Source: Bacillota bacterium
GTDB lineage: Bacteria > Bacillota > Sulfobacillia > JAMDAP01 > JAJYMS01
Length of the DNA: 41,462 nucleotides
Reading direction: 5' to 3'
NCBI GenBank assembly: GCA_021786825.1
Contig: JAJYMS010000216.1
Coordinates: 1-41,462, forward strand
The position numbers were made by a program, and so were the translations under genes. Of this stretch, positions 33,627 through 41,462 are shown one piece after another; within the stretch, counting starts at the first letter, position 1, and each line of letters opens with the position of its first letter. The notes under the pieces were generated by a model. The model searched no databases and was not told the origin of the DNA. It saw only the letters and a program-made list of their open reading frames with translations.

Positions 33627-34752
33627 TGGTAACCTCTCCCAGGAAGAGATCACCTCCCTGTTGCAGAGCATGAACCTGGACGACCAGGTCCCGGCGGGGC
33701 CGGGCGGGGCGCGACCCGGCCAGGAACAGGAGCGGGCGTTGGAGGAGCGGCTGGCCGGGGCAGTGGACGCCGGAGCGGCGGCGCTGACGGTCCTGCTCAA
33801 CCTTCCCCTGAGCCTCTCGGCCCCGGAAGCCCGGCTGATGACGGCCGGGGAGTACGTTCCGGGGCTGGGACAGAACATGGTAATGGTCAAGGTGGAGTTC
33901 GTCCAGGGCGTCGGTGGGGCCCTGTTCTGGCTGTTGAGCGAGGCCGGCGCCACGGCCGTCGCCGACGTGCTCCTGGGTGGGGACGTCCCCGGGGACGGGT
34001 TCCTGGGGCCCCGGCAGAGCGCCTACGGCGAGGCCATCAGCCAACTCTTCGGGGCCTGGGCGACCAGGTTCTCGGAAGTGCTGGGAACCGGTGTCAGCTT
34101 TGCGCCGCCCGAGGTGACGGTCGGGCCGGAGGTGCTGTCCTCCCTGGGCAACGATTTCCCCGCCGAGGCGGAAATCGCGGTGGTCAGCACCAACCTCGTG
34201 CTGGAGGGCAAGCTGCAGGAGCAGGCCGTCATCATCATGGAGAAGGGGCTGGTCGACTCCCTGGCGCCCCCGGCCGCGGCCACGGCCGAAGCCGCCGCCG
34301 CCCCAGCCTTGCTGGAGGCGGAGCGGCCCGCCCTGGCGGCAAAGGTCGCGATCCCCTCCGCCGTGCAGGAGGCCATGGACGGTCTGGCGCCGCCGGGGAT
34401 TGCGCGCGGCCGCTCGCCGGCGGCGCCCGGGAGTTCGGTGACGGTACAGGCCGCCAACTTCGGAGACCTGGGCAAGGGGGCCCTGCCGCCGGAGGCGCAA
34501 AACATCGATCTCTTGATGGATGTCACCCTGCAACTCACCGTCGAGTTGGGGCGCGCCCGGCGGAAGATCCGCGACGTCCTGGCGATGGGGCCCGGCTCGG
34601 TGGTGGAACTGGACCGCCTCGCCGGCGAGGCGGTGGACGTGCTGGTTAACGGCAAGCTGATCGCCAAAGGCGAGGTGGTGGTCATCGACGAGAACTTCGG
34701 CGTCAGGATCACCGACATTGTAACCCCCGCCGAGAGGGTGAGAGGGCTATAG
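33613..34752 (+). CDS. fliY: Flagellar motor switch protein FliY (CheC-like domain plus FliN)
   Basis: C-ring protein of 379 residues (377 from ATG 33619). It has its own N-terminal CheY-binding-like motif (LSQEEITSLLQSM), a CheC-like middle and a C-terminal FliN/SpoA domain from about 295 (DVTLQLTVELGRARRKIRDVL, VLVNGKLIAKGEVVVIDENFGVRI). In B. subtilis FliY is a CheY-P phosphatase. Here the motif S136-x3-E140-x2 ends in S143 instead of the catalytic Asn, and the first site is not recognisable, so activity may be lost. The linker at 225-280 is Ala/Pro-rich. Confidence 0.92.
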   Translation: MRMSSGNLSQEEITSLLQSMNLDDQVPAGPGGARPGQEQERALEERLAGAVDAGAAALTVLLNLPLSLSAPEARLMTAGEYVPGLGQNMVMVKVEFVQGVGGALFWLLSEAGATAVADVLLGGDVPGDGFLGPRQSAYGEAISQLFGAWATRFSEVLGTGVSFAPPEVTVGPEVLSSLGNDFPAEAEIAVVSTNLVLEGKLQEQAVIIMEKGLVDSLAPPAAATAEAAAAPALLEAERPALAAKVAIPSAVQEAMDGLAPPGIARGRSPAAPGSSVTVQAANFGDLGKGALPPEAQNIDLLMDVTLQLTVELGRARRKIRDVLAMGPGSVVELDRLAGEAVDVLVNGKLIAKGEVVVIDENFGVRITDIVTPAERVRGL

Positions 34753-34763
34753 CCTTCAAGGTA

Positions 34764-35111
34764 TTGATCGTTGACGACATTTCTTTCATGCGCAGCATGC
34801 TCCGCAGCATTCTGGAGAGCGCCGGGTACGAGGTGGTGGGTGAGGCCACCAGCGGCAAGGACGCCTTGGAGGCATACGCCAAGCTTGACCCCGACTTGGT
34901 CCTGATGGACATAGTGATGCCGGCGATGGATGGGCTGAACGCCACACAAGCGTTGAAGCGGTACGATCCCAGGGCCCGGGTGGTGATCTGTTCGGCCATG
35001 GGCCAGCGGGAAACGGTCCTTCGGGCCATGCAGGCAGGCGCTTCGGACTTCATCATCAAACCGTTTACGCCGGGCCGGGTGCTGGAGGCCGTGCGGAAGG
35101 CCCTCAGGTGA
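34764..35111 (+). CDS. cheY: Chemotaxis response regulator CheY
   Basis: Single receiver domain that binds the switch when phosphorylated. Seen from TTG 34764 it is 115 residues, with the acidic pair in MIVDD, phospho-acceptor Asp in VLMDIVMP, Thr/Ser in ICSAMGQ and Lys in FIIKPF. In this family the protein usually starts (M)AFKVLIVDD, and the frame upstream reads I-A-F-K-V-L from ATA 34749, which overlaps the fliY stop as ATAG. TTG 34764 would remove most of strand beta-1 and has no spaced ribosome binding site. The start at 34749 is likely, but AUA initiation is rare. Confidence 0.92.
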   Translation: MIVDDISFMRSMLRSILESAGYEVVGEATSGKDALEAYAKLDPDLVLMDIVMPAMDGLNATQALKRYDPRARVVICSAMGQRETVLRAMQAGASDFIIKPFTPGRVLEAVRKALR

Positions 35112-35136
35112 GCCAATCCAAGGAGGGAGGAGGCTC

Positions 35137-35643
35137 GTGGGCGCGATGGACGCGTGGAACAAGGGAATGCAGTTACTTCAAGCAGCGCTGTTATTTGGCC
35201 TCGTACTGGTACTGGCCTATGTGACTACCCGCCTGGTCGGGCGGAGAATGTCTCTGGCCAGCCCGGGTCGGTCGATGCGGCTGGTGGACCAGCTCCCGCT
35301 GGGACAGGGGCGGGGGATGTTCTTGGTGGAGGTGGGCGGCCGGTTACTGGTGTTGGGGGTGTCGGAGGGTTCGGTTTCGCTCCTGCTCAACGTGGTGGAT
35401 CCGGCTGAGGTGCAGGCTTTTCTGAGCGTCGCGGAGGCCCCGGCGGGCCAGGGAGTGCTTGGCGAGGTAGGAGCGGGGTTTGCGGCCAGGCTCCGCTCGG
35501 CCCTGGACCGAACGGCGACTCCACCGGTGTCGTCCAGGCCGGAAGCCGCGCCGCCGGAGGCGGAGCTGCCGGATGCGATCCGGAGCGGGTTATGGCGGCT
35601 TAAGAGACTGCGCCTGGGGCGGTCGTCCAATGAGCAGAGGTAG
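35137..35643 (+). CDS. fliO: Flagellar biosynthetic protein FliO
   Basis: Small membrane protein that helps FliP assemble in the export gate; 168 residues. It has one membrane helix at about 14-32 (ALLFGLVLVLAYVTTRLVG), then the FliO domain with SMRLVDQLPLGQGRGMFLVEV and LLVLGVSEGSVSLL. There is no cleavable signal peptide. GTG 35137 follows GGGAGGAGG; ATG 35146 is also possible. The last 14 bases overlap fliP. Confidence 0.88.
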   Translation: MGAMDAWNKGMQLLQAALLFGLVLVLAYVTTRLVGRRMSLASPGRSMRLVDQLPLGQGRGMFLVEVGGRLLVLGVSEGSVSLLLNVVDPAEVQAFLSVAEAPAGQGVLGEVGAGFAARLRSALDRTATPPVSSRPEAAPPEAELPDAIRSGLWRLKRLRLGRSSNEQR

Positions 35644-36406
35644 GTGGATCCCTTTGCTGGCGGGCTTCCTGTGGCTGCTGGCACCCGCCGCGGTGGCCCA
35701 GGCGGCCGCTGCGCCGGCCGGACTTCCCCTGCCCCTGCCCCGCGTGCAGGTCGGCGTCGACGCCGCCACCTCGCCGCAGGAGGTCGCGACCTCGCTGCAG
35801 ATCCTGGTCATCCTGACGGTTCTTTCCCTGGCCCCGGCCCTGCTGGTCCTAACCACCTCTTTCACCCGCATCGTAGTGGTGCTGGGGTTCGTCCGGAGCG
35901 CGCTGGGCACCCAGCAGGCGCCCCCCAACCAGGTGCTGGTGGGGCTGGCCCTCATCCTGACTTTCTTCGTGATGGCCCCGGTCTGGAATCAGGTCAACGC
36001 GCAGGCTTTGCAGCCGTATCTGGCCGGGCAACTCGACCAGGGCACGGCGCTGGCGCGGGCCGAGGTTCCGCTGCGCGATTTCATGCTGCGCCAGACCCGG
36101 GAGAAGGACCTGGCCCTGTTTGTGAACGCGGCCGCCCTGCCGCAGCCGGAGAAGCCCGCGGACCTGCCGATGCAGGTGGTGGTCCCGGCTTTTGCCATCA
36201 GCGAGCTGAAGACCGCCTTTCAACTGGGCTTCGTCATCTACATCCCCTTCATCGTCATCGACATGGTGGTGGCCACCACCCTGATGTCAATGGGGATGAT
36301 GATGCTGCCTCCGATGATGATCTCGCTGCCCTTCAAGATCCTGCTCTTTGTCATGGTGGACGGATGGCACCTGGTGGTGCAGTCGCTGCTGGCCAGCTTC
36401 CGGTAA
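35630..36406 (+). CDS. fliP: Flagellar export gate protein FliP
   Basis: Core of the export channel. At 258 residues, it begins with a signal-peptide-like segment (about 5-25, ending in an Ala-rich VAQAAAAPA), then membrane helices with TSFTRIVVVLGFVRSALGTQQAPPNQVL and the C-terminal IPFIVIDMVVATTLMSMGMMMLPP. ATG 35630 lies within fliO. The longer in-frame reading to 35480 is basic, Arg-rich and a shadow of fliO. Confidence 0.95.
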   Translation: MSRGRWIPLLAGFLWLLAPAAVAQAAAAPAGLPLPLPRVQVGVDAATSPQEVATSLQILVILTVLSLAPALLVLTTSFTRIVVVLGFVRSALGTQQAPPNQVLVGLALILTFFVMAPVWNQVNAQALQPYLAGQLDQGTALARAEVPLRDFMLRQTREKDLALFVNAAALPQPEKPADLPMQVVVPAFAISELKTAFQLGFVIYIPFIVIDMVVATTLMSMGMMMLPPMMISLPFKILLFVMVDGWHLVVQSLLASFR

Positions 36407-36418
36407 AGGGGGATCGCC

Positions 36419-36688
36419 TTGACGGAGGAGTACGTGATCAACCTGGGGCGGCAGGCCCTGCTCACAGTTCTGCTGGTTTCGGCGCCGATGCTGGGGTTCG
36501 GGCTCGTGGTGGGGCTGGTGGTCAGCATCTTCCAGGCCACCACGCAGATCAACGAGCAGACCCTGGCCTTCATTCCCAAGATCATCGCGGTGATGCTGGC
36601 GGTCGTCCTGTTCGGCCCCTGGATGTTCACGGTCATGTTGCAGTTCACGAGTTCGCTGCTGCTGGGGTTGTCCTCAGTGGTGCGGTAG
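36419..36688 (+). CDS. fliQ: Flagellar export gate protein FliQ
   Basis: Small two-helix membrane protein of the FliPQR gate, 89 residues. Motifs are LGRQALLTVLLVSAPMLGFGLVVGL and FQATTQINEQTLAFIPKI, the family signature, then a second hydrophobic helix. TTG 36419 follows AAGGGGG by 8 bases. fliR follows after 11 bases. Confidence 0.95.
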   Translation: MTEEYVINLGRQALLTVLLVSAPMLGFGLVVGLVVSIFQATTQINEQTLAFIPKIIAVMLAVVLFGPWMFTVMLQFTSSLLLGLSSVVR

Positions 36689-36699
36689 GGGTGTGGGGC

Positions 36700-37488
36700 G
36701 TGGGAGATCTCGCGAGCCTGGTCATCAGCCGAGCCGACCTGTACCTGCTGTCAGCCCTGCGCCTGGGCGGGCTCTTCTTCACCTCCCCGGTATTCGGGAG
36801 CCGCTACGTGCCCGGCGCCTGGAAGACGGCCTTCGGCGTGGTGCTGGCGGCCATGATTCTGCCGCTGGTGCCCGACCCCGGGAACCTGCCGCAAACCTTG
36901 CCGGGCTGGACCCTGGTGGCCCTCAAGGAACTGGCCGTCGGGCTGGTGATGGGCTACGTCGCCAACCTGGTCTTCGTGGCCATTCAGGTGGCGGGCGGTT
37001 TTATGGACATTGAGGTCGGCTTCGGGATCACCAACATCGTCGACCCCCAGACCGGCCAGGCCCTGCCGTTGATCGGCAACTTTCACCAACTGCTGGCCTT
37101 CCTCATCTTCTTGCTGACCAACGGGCATCACTTCCTGATCGCCGCGCTGATCAGGAGCTTTCAACTGGTTCCGGTCGGCGCCGCGGTGGCCGGAGTGACG
37201 ACCCGCGAGGCCCTGGTCACCTTCTTCGCCGCCATGTTCGTCACCGGGGTGAAACTGGCGGCGCCGGTGATCGGCGCGCTCTTCCTGGCCAACCTCGCCC
37301 TGGGTATCGTCGCCCGCACCGTGCCCCAACTCAATATCTTCGTGGTGGGGCTCCCGATCAAGCTGGGAGCGGGCGTGCTGCTCCTGGCGGTAACCCTGCC
37401 GATGTACCTCTCGGTACTGCAACCCCTCTTTGGCCGCATGTTCTCCGACCTGGCCAGATTCCTGTCCACCCTGTCCCCCGCAAGGTAG
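36700..37488 (+). CDS. fliR: Flagellar export gate protein FliR
   Basis: Completes the FliPQR channel; 262 residues and strongly hydrophobic. Motifs include RLGGLFFTSPVFGSRYVPGAWK, VGLVMGYVANLVFVAIQVAGGFMDIEVGFG and the C-terminal GLPIKLGAGVLLLAVTLP. GTG 36700 lies 8 bases after AGGGG; GTG 36691 is alternative. A much longer in-frame reading from 35644 is a shadow through fliP and fliQ. flhB follows after 9 bases. Confidence 0.93.
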   Translation: MGDLASLVISRADLYLLSALRLGGLFFTSPVFGSRYVPGAWKTAFGVVLAAMILPLVPDPGNLPQTLPGWTLVALKELAVGLVMGYVANLVFVAIQVAGGFMDIEVGFGITNIVDPQTGQALPLIGNFHQLLAFLIFLLTNGHHFLIAALIRSFQLVPVGAAVAGVTTREALVTFFAAMFVTGVKLAAPVIGALFLANLALGIVARTVPQLNIFVVGLPIKLGAGVLLLAVTLPMYLSVLQPLFGRMFSDLARFLSTLSPAR

Positions 37489-37497
37489 CGAGGTACC

Positions 37498-38574
37498 ATG
37501 AACCTGCAGCGCTTCGCCCAGGAGAAGACTGAGCCCGCCACGCCAAAACGTCGGACCGAGGCCCGCCGGCGGGGACAGGTCCCCCGCTCCGCGGAGGTCG
37601 CCTCCGCGGTTCTGTTGCTGGGCACCTTCGTGGCGATCAAGACCTCAGGGGCGGGGATGGTCGATGAACTCAGCCGGTTCACCCGGGAGACCCTGGCCAA
37701 TCCGCCGGTGCGGGACCTCGATCCGGCTGCCGTCCTGGGCCTGTTGCCGCGGACGCTCTGGTTGATGGCAAGGGTCACGATGCCTGTGGTGCTGACCGCC
37801 GCCGGCATCGGCCTGGCCTCCAACATCGCGCAGGTAGGCTGGCAATTTACTCCGGGGGCGTTGCGGTTCGACTTCGGCCGTCTGAACCCCGCGGCCGGCT
37901 TGGCGCGGATGTTCTCGCGCCTGAGCGCCTTCGAACTGGTGAAGTCGCTGGCCAAGGCCGGGGTGTTGGGGTATGTTGTCTACCGGACGATCCAGGGGGA
38001 TCTCGGCCTCTTTCCCAGGCTCGCCGACATGGAACTGGGAGCGATCGCCTCCACGGTGGGCGGCCTTGCCCTGGACGTCCTGTGGAAGGCGGGCCTGGCC
38101 CTGCTCGTGATCGCGGCGGTGGACTACTACTGGCAAAGGCTGCAGTTCGAGTCGTCGCTCCGCATGACCAAGGAAGAGATCAAGGAGGAACTGCGCGAAA
38201 CGGAGGGCGACGCGCGCGTCCGGGGGAGGATCCGCGAGCGCCAACGGACCATCGCCCGGCGGCGGATGATGGAGGAGGTCAAGCGGGCCGACGTGGTCGT
38301 CACCAACCCGACCCACTACGCGGTGGCCCTGCGGTACGAGGCCCGGGAGATGGCCGCCCCGCGGGTGGTCGCCAAGGGGAGGGGTTACCTGGCCCTGAAG
38401 ATCGCGGAGCTGGCCCGCCAGCACGGGGTCGGCGTGGTGGAGAACCCGCCGCTGGCGAGGGCCTTGTACGCCTCGGTGGAGATCGGGCAACTGATCCCCC
38501 CCGAACTCTACCAGGCGGTGGCGGAAGTGCTGGCTTTCGTATATCGGACCAAGCGGCTGGCGCAAAGGGGGTAG
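37498..38574 (+). CDS. flhB: Flagellar export switch protein FlhB
   Basis: Specificity switch of the export apparatus, 358 residues. It starts with the basic cytoplasmic segment EKTEPATPKRRTEARRRGQVPRS, has four membrane helices between about 35 and 215, and the cytoplasmic autoproteolytic site NPTH at 270-273 in VVTNPTHYAVALRYE. Cleavage between N270 and P271 changes export from rod/hook to filament subunits, working with FliK. ATG 37498 follows AGCGAGG. Confidence 0.96.
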   Translation: MNLQRFAQEKTEPATPKRRTEARRRGQVPRSAEVASAVLLLGTFVAIKTSGAGMVDELSRFTRETLANPPVRDLDPAAVLGLLPRTLWLMARVTMPVVLTAAGIGLASNIAQVGWQFTPGALRFDFGRLNPAAGLARMFSRLSAFELVKSLAKAGVLGYVVYRTIQGDLGLFPRLADMELGAIASTVGGLALDVLWKAGLALLVIAAVDYYWQRLQFESSLRMTKEEIKEELRETEGDARVRGRIRERQRTIARRRMMEEVKRADVVVTNPTHYAVALRYEAREMAAPRVVAKGRGYLALKIAELARQHGVGVVENPPLARALYASVEIGQLIPPELYQAVAEVLAFVYRTKRLAQRG

Positions 38575-38583
38575 GTTGGCGCG

Positions 38584-40656
38584 ATGGCGGTGAGAGGGCT
38601 GGCGGCCTGGCTCGACAACTGGTTGAAGTACGCGGACGTAGTTTTCGCCGTGGTTGTGATCGTCATCATCAGCATGATGATCATTCCCTTGCCAAGCGCC
38701 CTGCTCAGTTTCCTCCTGGTGGTCAACCTGATCACTTCCCTGGTGATCCTGCTGACCACCCTTTATGCCGGCGAGCCGCTCCAGTTCTCCATCTTCCCGT
38801 CCCTGTTGCTGATTACCACCCTTTTCCGCCTGGCGCTCAACGTTTCCTCCACCCGTCTGATCCTGCTGACCGGTGAGCCGGGCGACGTCATCCGGGGCTT
38901 CGGCGATTTCGTGGTGGGAGGAAGCCCGGTCGTCGGGTTCATCGTCTTCGTGATCCTGGTAGTGATCCAGTTCATCGTGATCACCCGCGGCGCCGAACGC
39001 GTGGCGGAAGTCGCCGCCCGTTTCACCCTGGACGCCATGCCGGGTAAGCAGATGGCCATCGACGCCGATCTGAACGCCGGGCTGATCACCGAGGTCGAGG
39101 CGAGGGCCCGCCGGCGTTCCATCCAGCGGGAGGCCGACTTCTACGGGGCGATGGACGGCGCGTCCAAGTTCGTCAAGGGGGACGCCATCGCCGGGATCAT
39201 CATCGTGGTCGTCAACCTGATCGGCGGCTTCATCATGGGCTGGATGCGCGGGCTCGACCCCGCCCAGTCGCTGCAGACCTACTCGCTCCTTACCGTCGGC
39301 GAGGGTCTGGTGACCCAGATTCCCGCCCTGCTGATTTCCACCGCCACGGGTATCGTGGTGACCCGCGCGGCCTCCGACACGGGACTGGGGCGCGAAATGA
39401 TCGCCCAGGTGCTGGCGCAGCCGCGGGTGCTGCTGATCGCGGGAGGCGTGTCCGTGGTGGTCGCCCTGGTGCCCGGCATGCCGCACATTCCCTTCTTCGT
39501 GGTCGGGATACTCTTCGCCGCTCTGGGCTACCTGACGCAACTGGGGGCGAAGGCCAAGGCGGAGGCCCAGGCTCAGGCCGCCGCCGCCACCGCCGAGGCG
39601 GGGGACCGCAAGCCGGAGAACGTGATGTCCCTGCTGCCTATCGATCCCATGGAGATCGAGCTCGGCTACGCCCTGTTGCCGCTGGCCGACCCGGCCCAGG
39701 GCGGCGACCTGATGGAGCGGGTGGTCGCCATCCGGCGACAGGTGGCCTTGGAGATGGGCTTGGTGTTACCCTACATCCGGGTGCGTGACAATATTCAACT
39801 AAAACCGACACAATATGTCGTTAAGCTTAGAGGAGTTCAGGTCGCGGAGGGAGAAATATACCCGGACCATTATTTGGCTATGAATCCAGGGACCGTCACC
39901 GACCAGGTGCCGGGAACCGACACGCAGGAACCGGCCTTCGGCCTGCCCGCCCGGTGGGTCAGCAAGGCGCAGAAGGAGAGGGCGGAACTGGCCGGTTACA
40001 CGGTGGTCGATCCGCCGGCCGTGGTCGCCACTCACCTCACCGAGATCATCCGGACCCACGCCCACGACCTCTTGGGCAGGCAGGAGGTGCAAGCCCTGAT
40101 GGACGCCGCCAGGACGAGTCACCCCGCGGTCGTCGAGGAGTTGTTACCCAACCTGCTCACCCTCGGCGAGGTCCAGAAGGTCCTGCAGAACCTGCTGCGG
40201 GAAGGGATCTCCATCCGGGATCTGGTGTCCATCCTGGAGAGCCTGGCCGACCACGCCCGGAGCACCCGTGACATCGATTTGTTGACGGAGTTCTGCCGGC
40301 AGGCGCTGTCCCGTGCCATCGCGCAGCACTACGGGCTCCACGGCGGACAGGTGAAGGTAATCACCCTGCATCCGGACCTCGAGCACCGCTTGGCGGCGGG
40401 GCTGGAGCGGCGCGAGACCGGCGCCTACGTGAACCTCGAGCCGGAGCTGCTGCAGAAGGTCCTCGCTTCGCTGACGGCGCAGGCCAACCGGGCCGCGGCC
40501 CTGGGGCACACCCCGATCGTGCTGACCTCGCCGGGCGTGCGGTTTCATTTCAAGCGTTTGACCGAGCGGACCATGCCCCGCCTGATAGTGCTTTCGTACA
40601 ACGAGCTACTACCCGACGTTGAAGTAGAGGCGATAGGGATGGTGAGTGTGGCATGA
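38584..40656 (+). CDS. flhA: Flagellar export gate protein FlhA
   Basis: Large export-gate protein, 690 residues. About eight membrane helices lie in the first 320 residues, with the conserved cytoplasmic loop [21 protein letters not shown] and [22 protein letters not shown]. The cytoplasmic substrate- and chaperone-docking domain follows, with [15 protein letters not shown] and [16 protein letters not shown] 38584 is the start, and the end overlaps flhF as ATGA. A stretch at 39791-39840 (residues about 403-419) is only 36% G+C (18 of 50), unlike the rest of the gene, without any break in the family pattern. Confidence 0.97.
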   Translation: MAVRGLAAWLDNWLKYADVVFAVVVIVIISMMIIPLPSALLSFLLVVNLITSLVILLTTLYAGEPLQFSIFPSLLLITTLFRLALNVSSTRLILLTGEPGDVIRGFGDFVVGGSPVVGFIVFVILVVIQFIVITRGAERVAEVAARFTLDAMPGKQMAIDADLNAGLITEVEARARRRSIQREADFYGAMDGASKFVKGDAIAGIIIVVVNLIGGFIMGWMRGLDPAQSLQTYSLLTVGEGLVTQIPALLISTATGIVVTRAASDTGLGREMIAQVLAQPRVLLIAGGVSVVVALVPGMPHIPFFVVGILFAALGYLTQLGAKAKAEAQAQAAAATAEAGDRKPENVMSLLPIDPMEIELGYALLPLADPAQGGDLMERVVAIRRQVALEMGLVLPYIRVRDNIQLKPTQYVVKLRGVQVAEGEIYPDHYLAMNPGTVTDQVPGTDTQEPAFGLPARWVSKAQKERAELAGYTVVDPPAVVATHLTEIIRTHAHDLLGRQEVQALMDAARTSHPAVVEELLPNLLTLGEVQKVLQNLLREGISIRDLVSILESLADHARSTRDIDLLTEFCRQALSRAIAQHYGLHGGQVKVITLHPDLEHRLAAGLERRETGAYVNLEPELLQKVLASLTAQANRAAALGHTPIVLTSPGVRFHFKRLTERTMPRLIVLSYNELLPDVEVEAIGMVSVA

Positions 40657-41462
40657 AGGTGAAGAAATACCTGGCGGCGAGCCTCCCCGAAGCGATGGCC
40701 AAGGTCAGGCAGGAACTTGGGCGCGACGCCATCATTTTGCACACCCAGAAGATCCGGGTGGGGGGGATGATGGGCGTTTTCGGCCGTACCATGGTGGAGG
40801 TGACGGCGGCGACCGACGACTCGGCCGGCCCCGTGGCCGTCCACGCCCCTTCCGTGGACGGCGGGCCGGGAGCAGTGCTCCCCGCGGCCCCGCCGATGGG
40901 CGCGCCCCTGCCGATTCAGGGGTCGTCCCAGGCGCTGGTGCTGGCCCCGCCCAGCGAGTTCGTTACCCCGCCGCCCCGGCCGGTCGCGGAACCGCTGGCG
41001 GGAACTGCCGCGACCGCCGGCACGAGCAGCGTCAGCCTGAGCGAGTTGCAGGCGGAACTGGACTCCGTCAAGACCTTGATGAACCAGGTCATCCGTCGCC
41101 TGGAGGTGCCCGACCTGGTGGCCGGCTACCCGGAGGTCCTGCGGCAGCTCTACCAGGGCCTGACCGCCTCCGGGGTGGAACAGGAACTGGCCGCCGACGT
41201 GATCAGCCAGGCGGCGGCGGAGCACCAGGGTGAGGACCTGAGCGTGGAGTCAGCCCGGCAGATCGTGCGCGAGTTGGTCGCCCGCCGGCTGGGGCCGGGG
41301 AGGGGCGTGGAAGTGACCAAAGGAGCCCGCCGGGTGATCGCCCTGGTGGGGCCGACCGGGGTCGGCAAGACGACCACCCTGGCGAAACTGGCGGCCCATT
41401 TCGCGCTGGCCCAGAAGCGGTCGGTGGCCCTCGTAACCGCGGACACCTACCGGATCGCGGCG
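40653..41462 (+). CDS. flhF: Flagellar biosynthesis GTPase FlhF (3' truncated by window edge)
   Basis: SRP-type GTPase that places flagella at the correct cell site. The first 270 residues are visible. The start [23 protein letters not shown] and the [11 protein letters not shown] segment are the FlhF B domain, followed by a Pro/Ala-rich linker at about 65-125, the helical N domain, and the G1 motif GPTGVGKT (233-240) with ADTYRIAA at the window edge. ATG 40653 overlaps the flhA stop by 4 bases. The rest of the G domain, and probably a standard flhG, lie beyond the window. Confidence 0.95.
   Translation, partial: MKVKKYLAASLPEAMAKVRQELGRDAIILHTQKIRVGGMMGVFGRTMVEVTAATDDSAGPVAVHAPSVDGGPGAVLPAAPPMGAPLPIQGSSQALVLAPPSEFVTPPPRPVAEPLAGTAATAGTSSVSLSELQAELDSVKTLMNQVIRRLEVPDLVAGYPEVLRQLYQGLTASGVEQELAADVISQAAAEHQGEDLSVESARQIVRELVARRLGPGRGVEVTKGARRVIALVGPTGVGKTTTLAKLAAHFALAQKRSVALVTADTYRIAA

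Noticed and set aside
35644-36699. Long upstream extension of fliR
   Set aside because: It runs through fliP and fliQ in another frame and gives a low-complexity Gly/Ala/Arg/Pro product; FliR homology starts after 36700.
37645-39540. Long minus-strand reading frame opposite flhB and flhA (631 codons)
   Set aside because: High-G+C DNA leaves the antisense frame open; the product is His/Gln/Asp-rich, has no family pattern, and the + strand genes are certain. The same holds for 19876-22110, 6658-8430 and the other minus frames.

Overview
The window is one strand of densely packed, G+C-rich bacterial DNA in which every gene I can support lies on the + strand. CodY, a Gram-positive-type flagellar cluster (FliY fused to a CheC-like region, CheY inside the cluster, an FlbD/SwrD-like gene, a MotE-like gene), frequent GTG/TTG starts and strong purine-rich ribosome binding sites point to a Bacillota bacterium, most likely a motile high-G+C member of the Clostridia or a relative. 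I cannot name the species. No tRNA, rRNA, CRISPR array or insertion sequence was seen, and no gene-free stretch exceeds 300 bases.

Layout. (1) 1-4843: an SsuABC/TauABC-type ABC importer (lipoprotein cut by the window edge, permease, ATPase) followed by an overlapping DUF3604/PHP-like metallohydrolase. (2) 4964-7761: comM/yifB, then a MinD/FlhG-type ATPase fused to a YcgR-N/PilZN-like domain. (3) 7994-9785: etfB-etfA between two terminators. (4) 9943-13463: an HD-GYP c-di-GMP phosphodiesterase-type protein, an M20 metallopeptidase and dprA. (5) 13504-20682: the conserved housekeeping run topA-trmFO-xerC-hslV-hslU-codY, ended by a structured 3' region and a good intrinsic terminator. (6) 20933-41462: a 21-gene flagellar/chemotaxis cluster, flgB-flgC-fliE-fliF-fliG-fliH-fliI-fliJ-motE-like-fliK-flgD-flagellar operon protein-flgE-flbD-fliL-fliM-fliY-cheY-fliO-fliP-fliQ-fliR-flhB-flhA-flhF, with flhF cut by the right edge.

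How it fits together. The last region encodes the rod, MS ring, C ring, export gate and ATPase, hook and its length control, and the CheY response regulator. Many genes overlap by 4-17 bases, suggesting translational coupling in one long transcript. Upstream, the HD-GYP protein and the PilZN-ParA fusion are possible c-di-GMP or motility-control partners. Three intergenic regions (before the fusion gene, the HD-GYP gene and flgB) each hold the Spo0A-box core TGTCGAA. Two of them also share an 11-base word. This is the best hint of shared regulation in the window.

Most worth a second look: the PilZN-ParA fusion, the importer-metallohydrolase operon, the possible Spo0A boxes, three genes whose homology-supported N termini lack ATG/GTG/TTG, the switch-like structured RNA after codY, and the degenerate CheC motifs in FliY.
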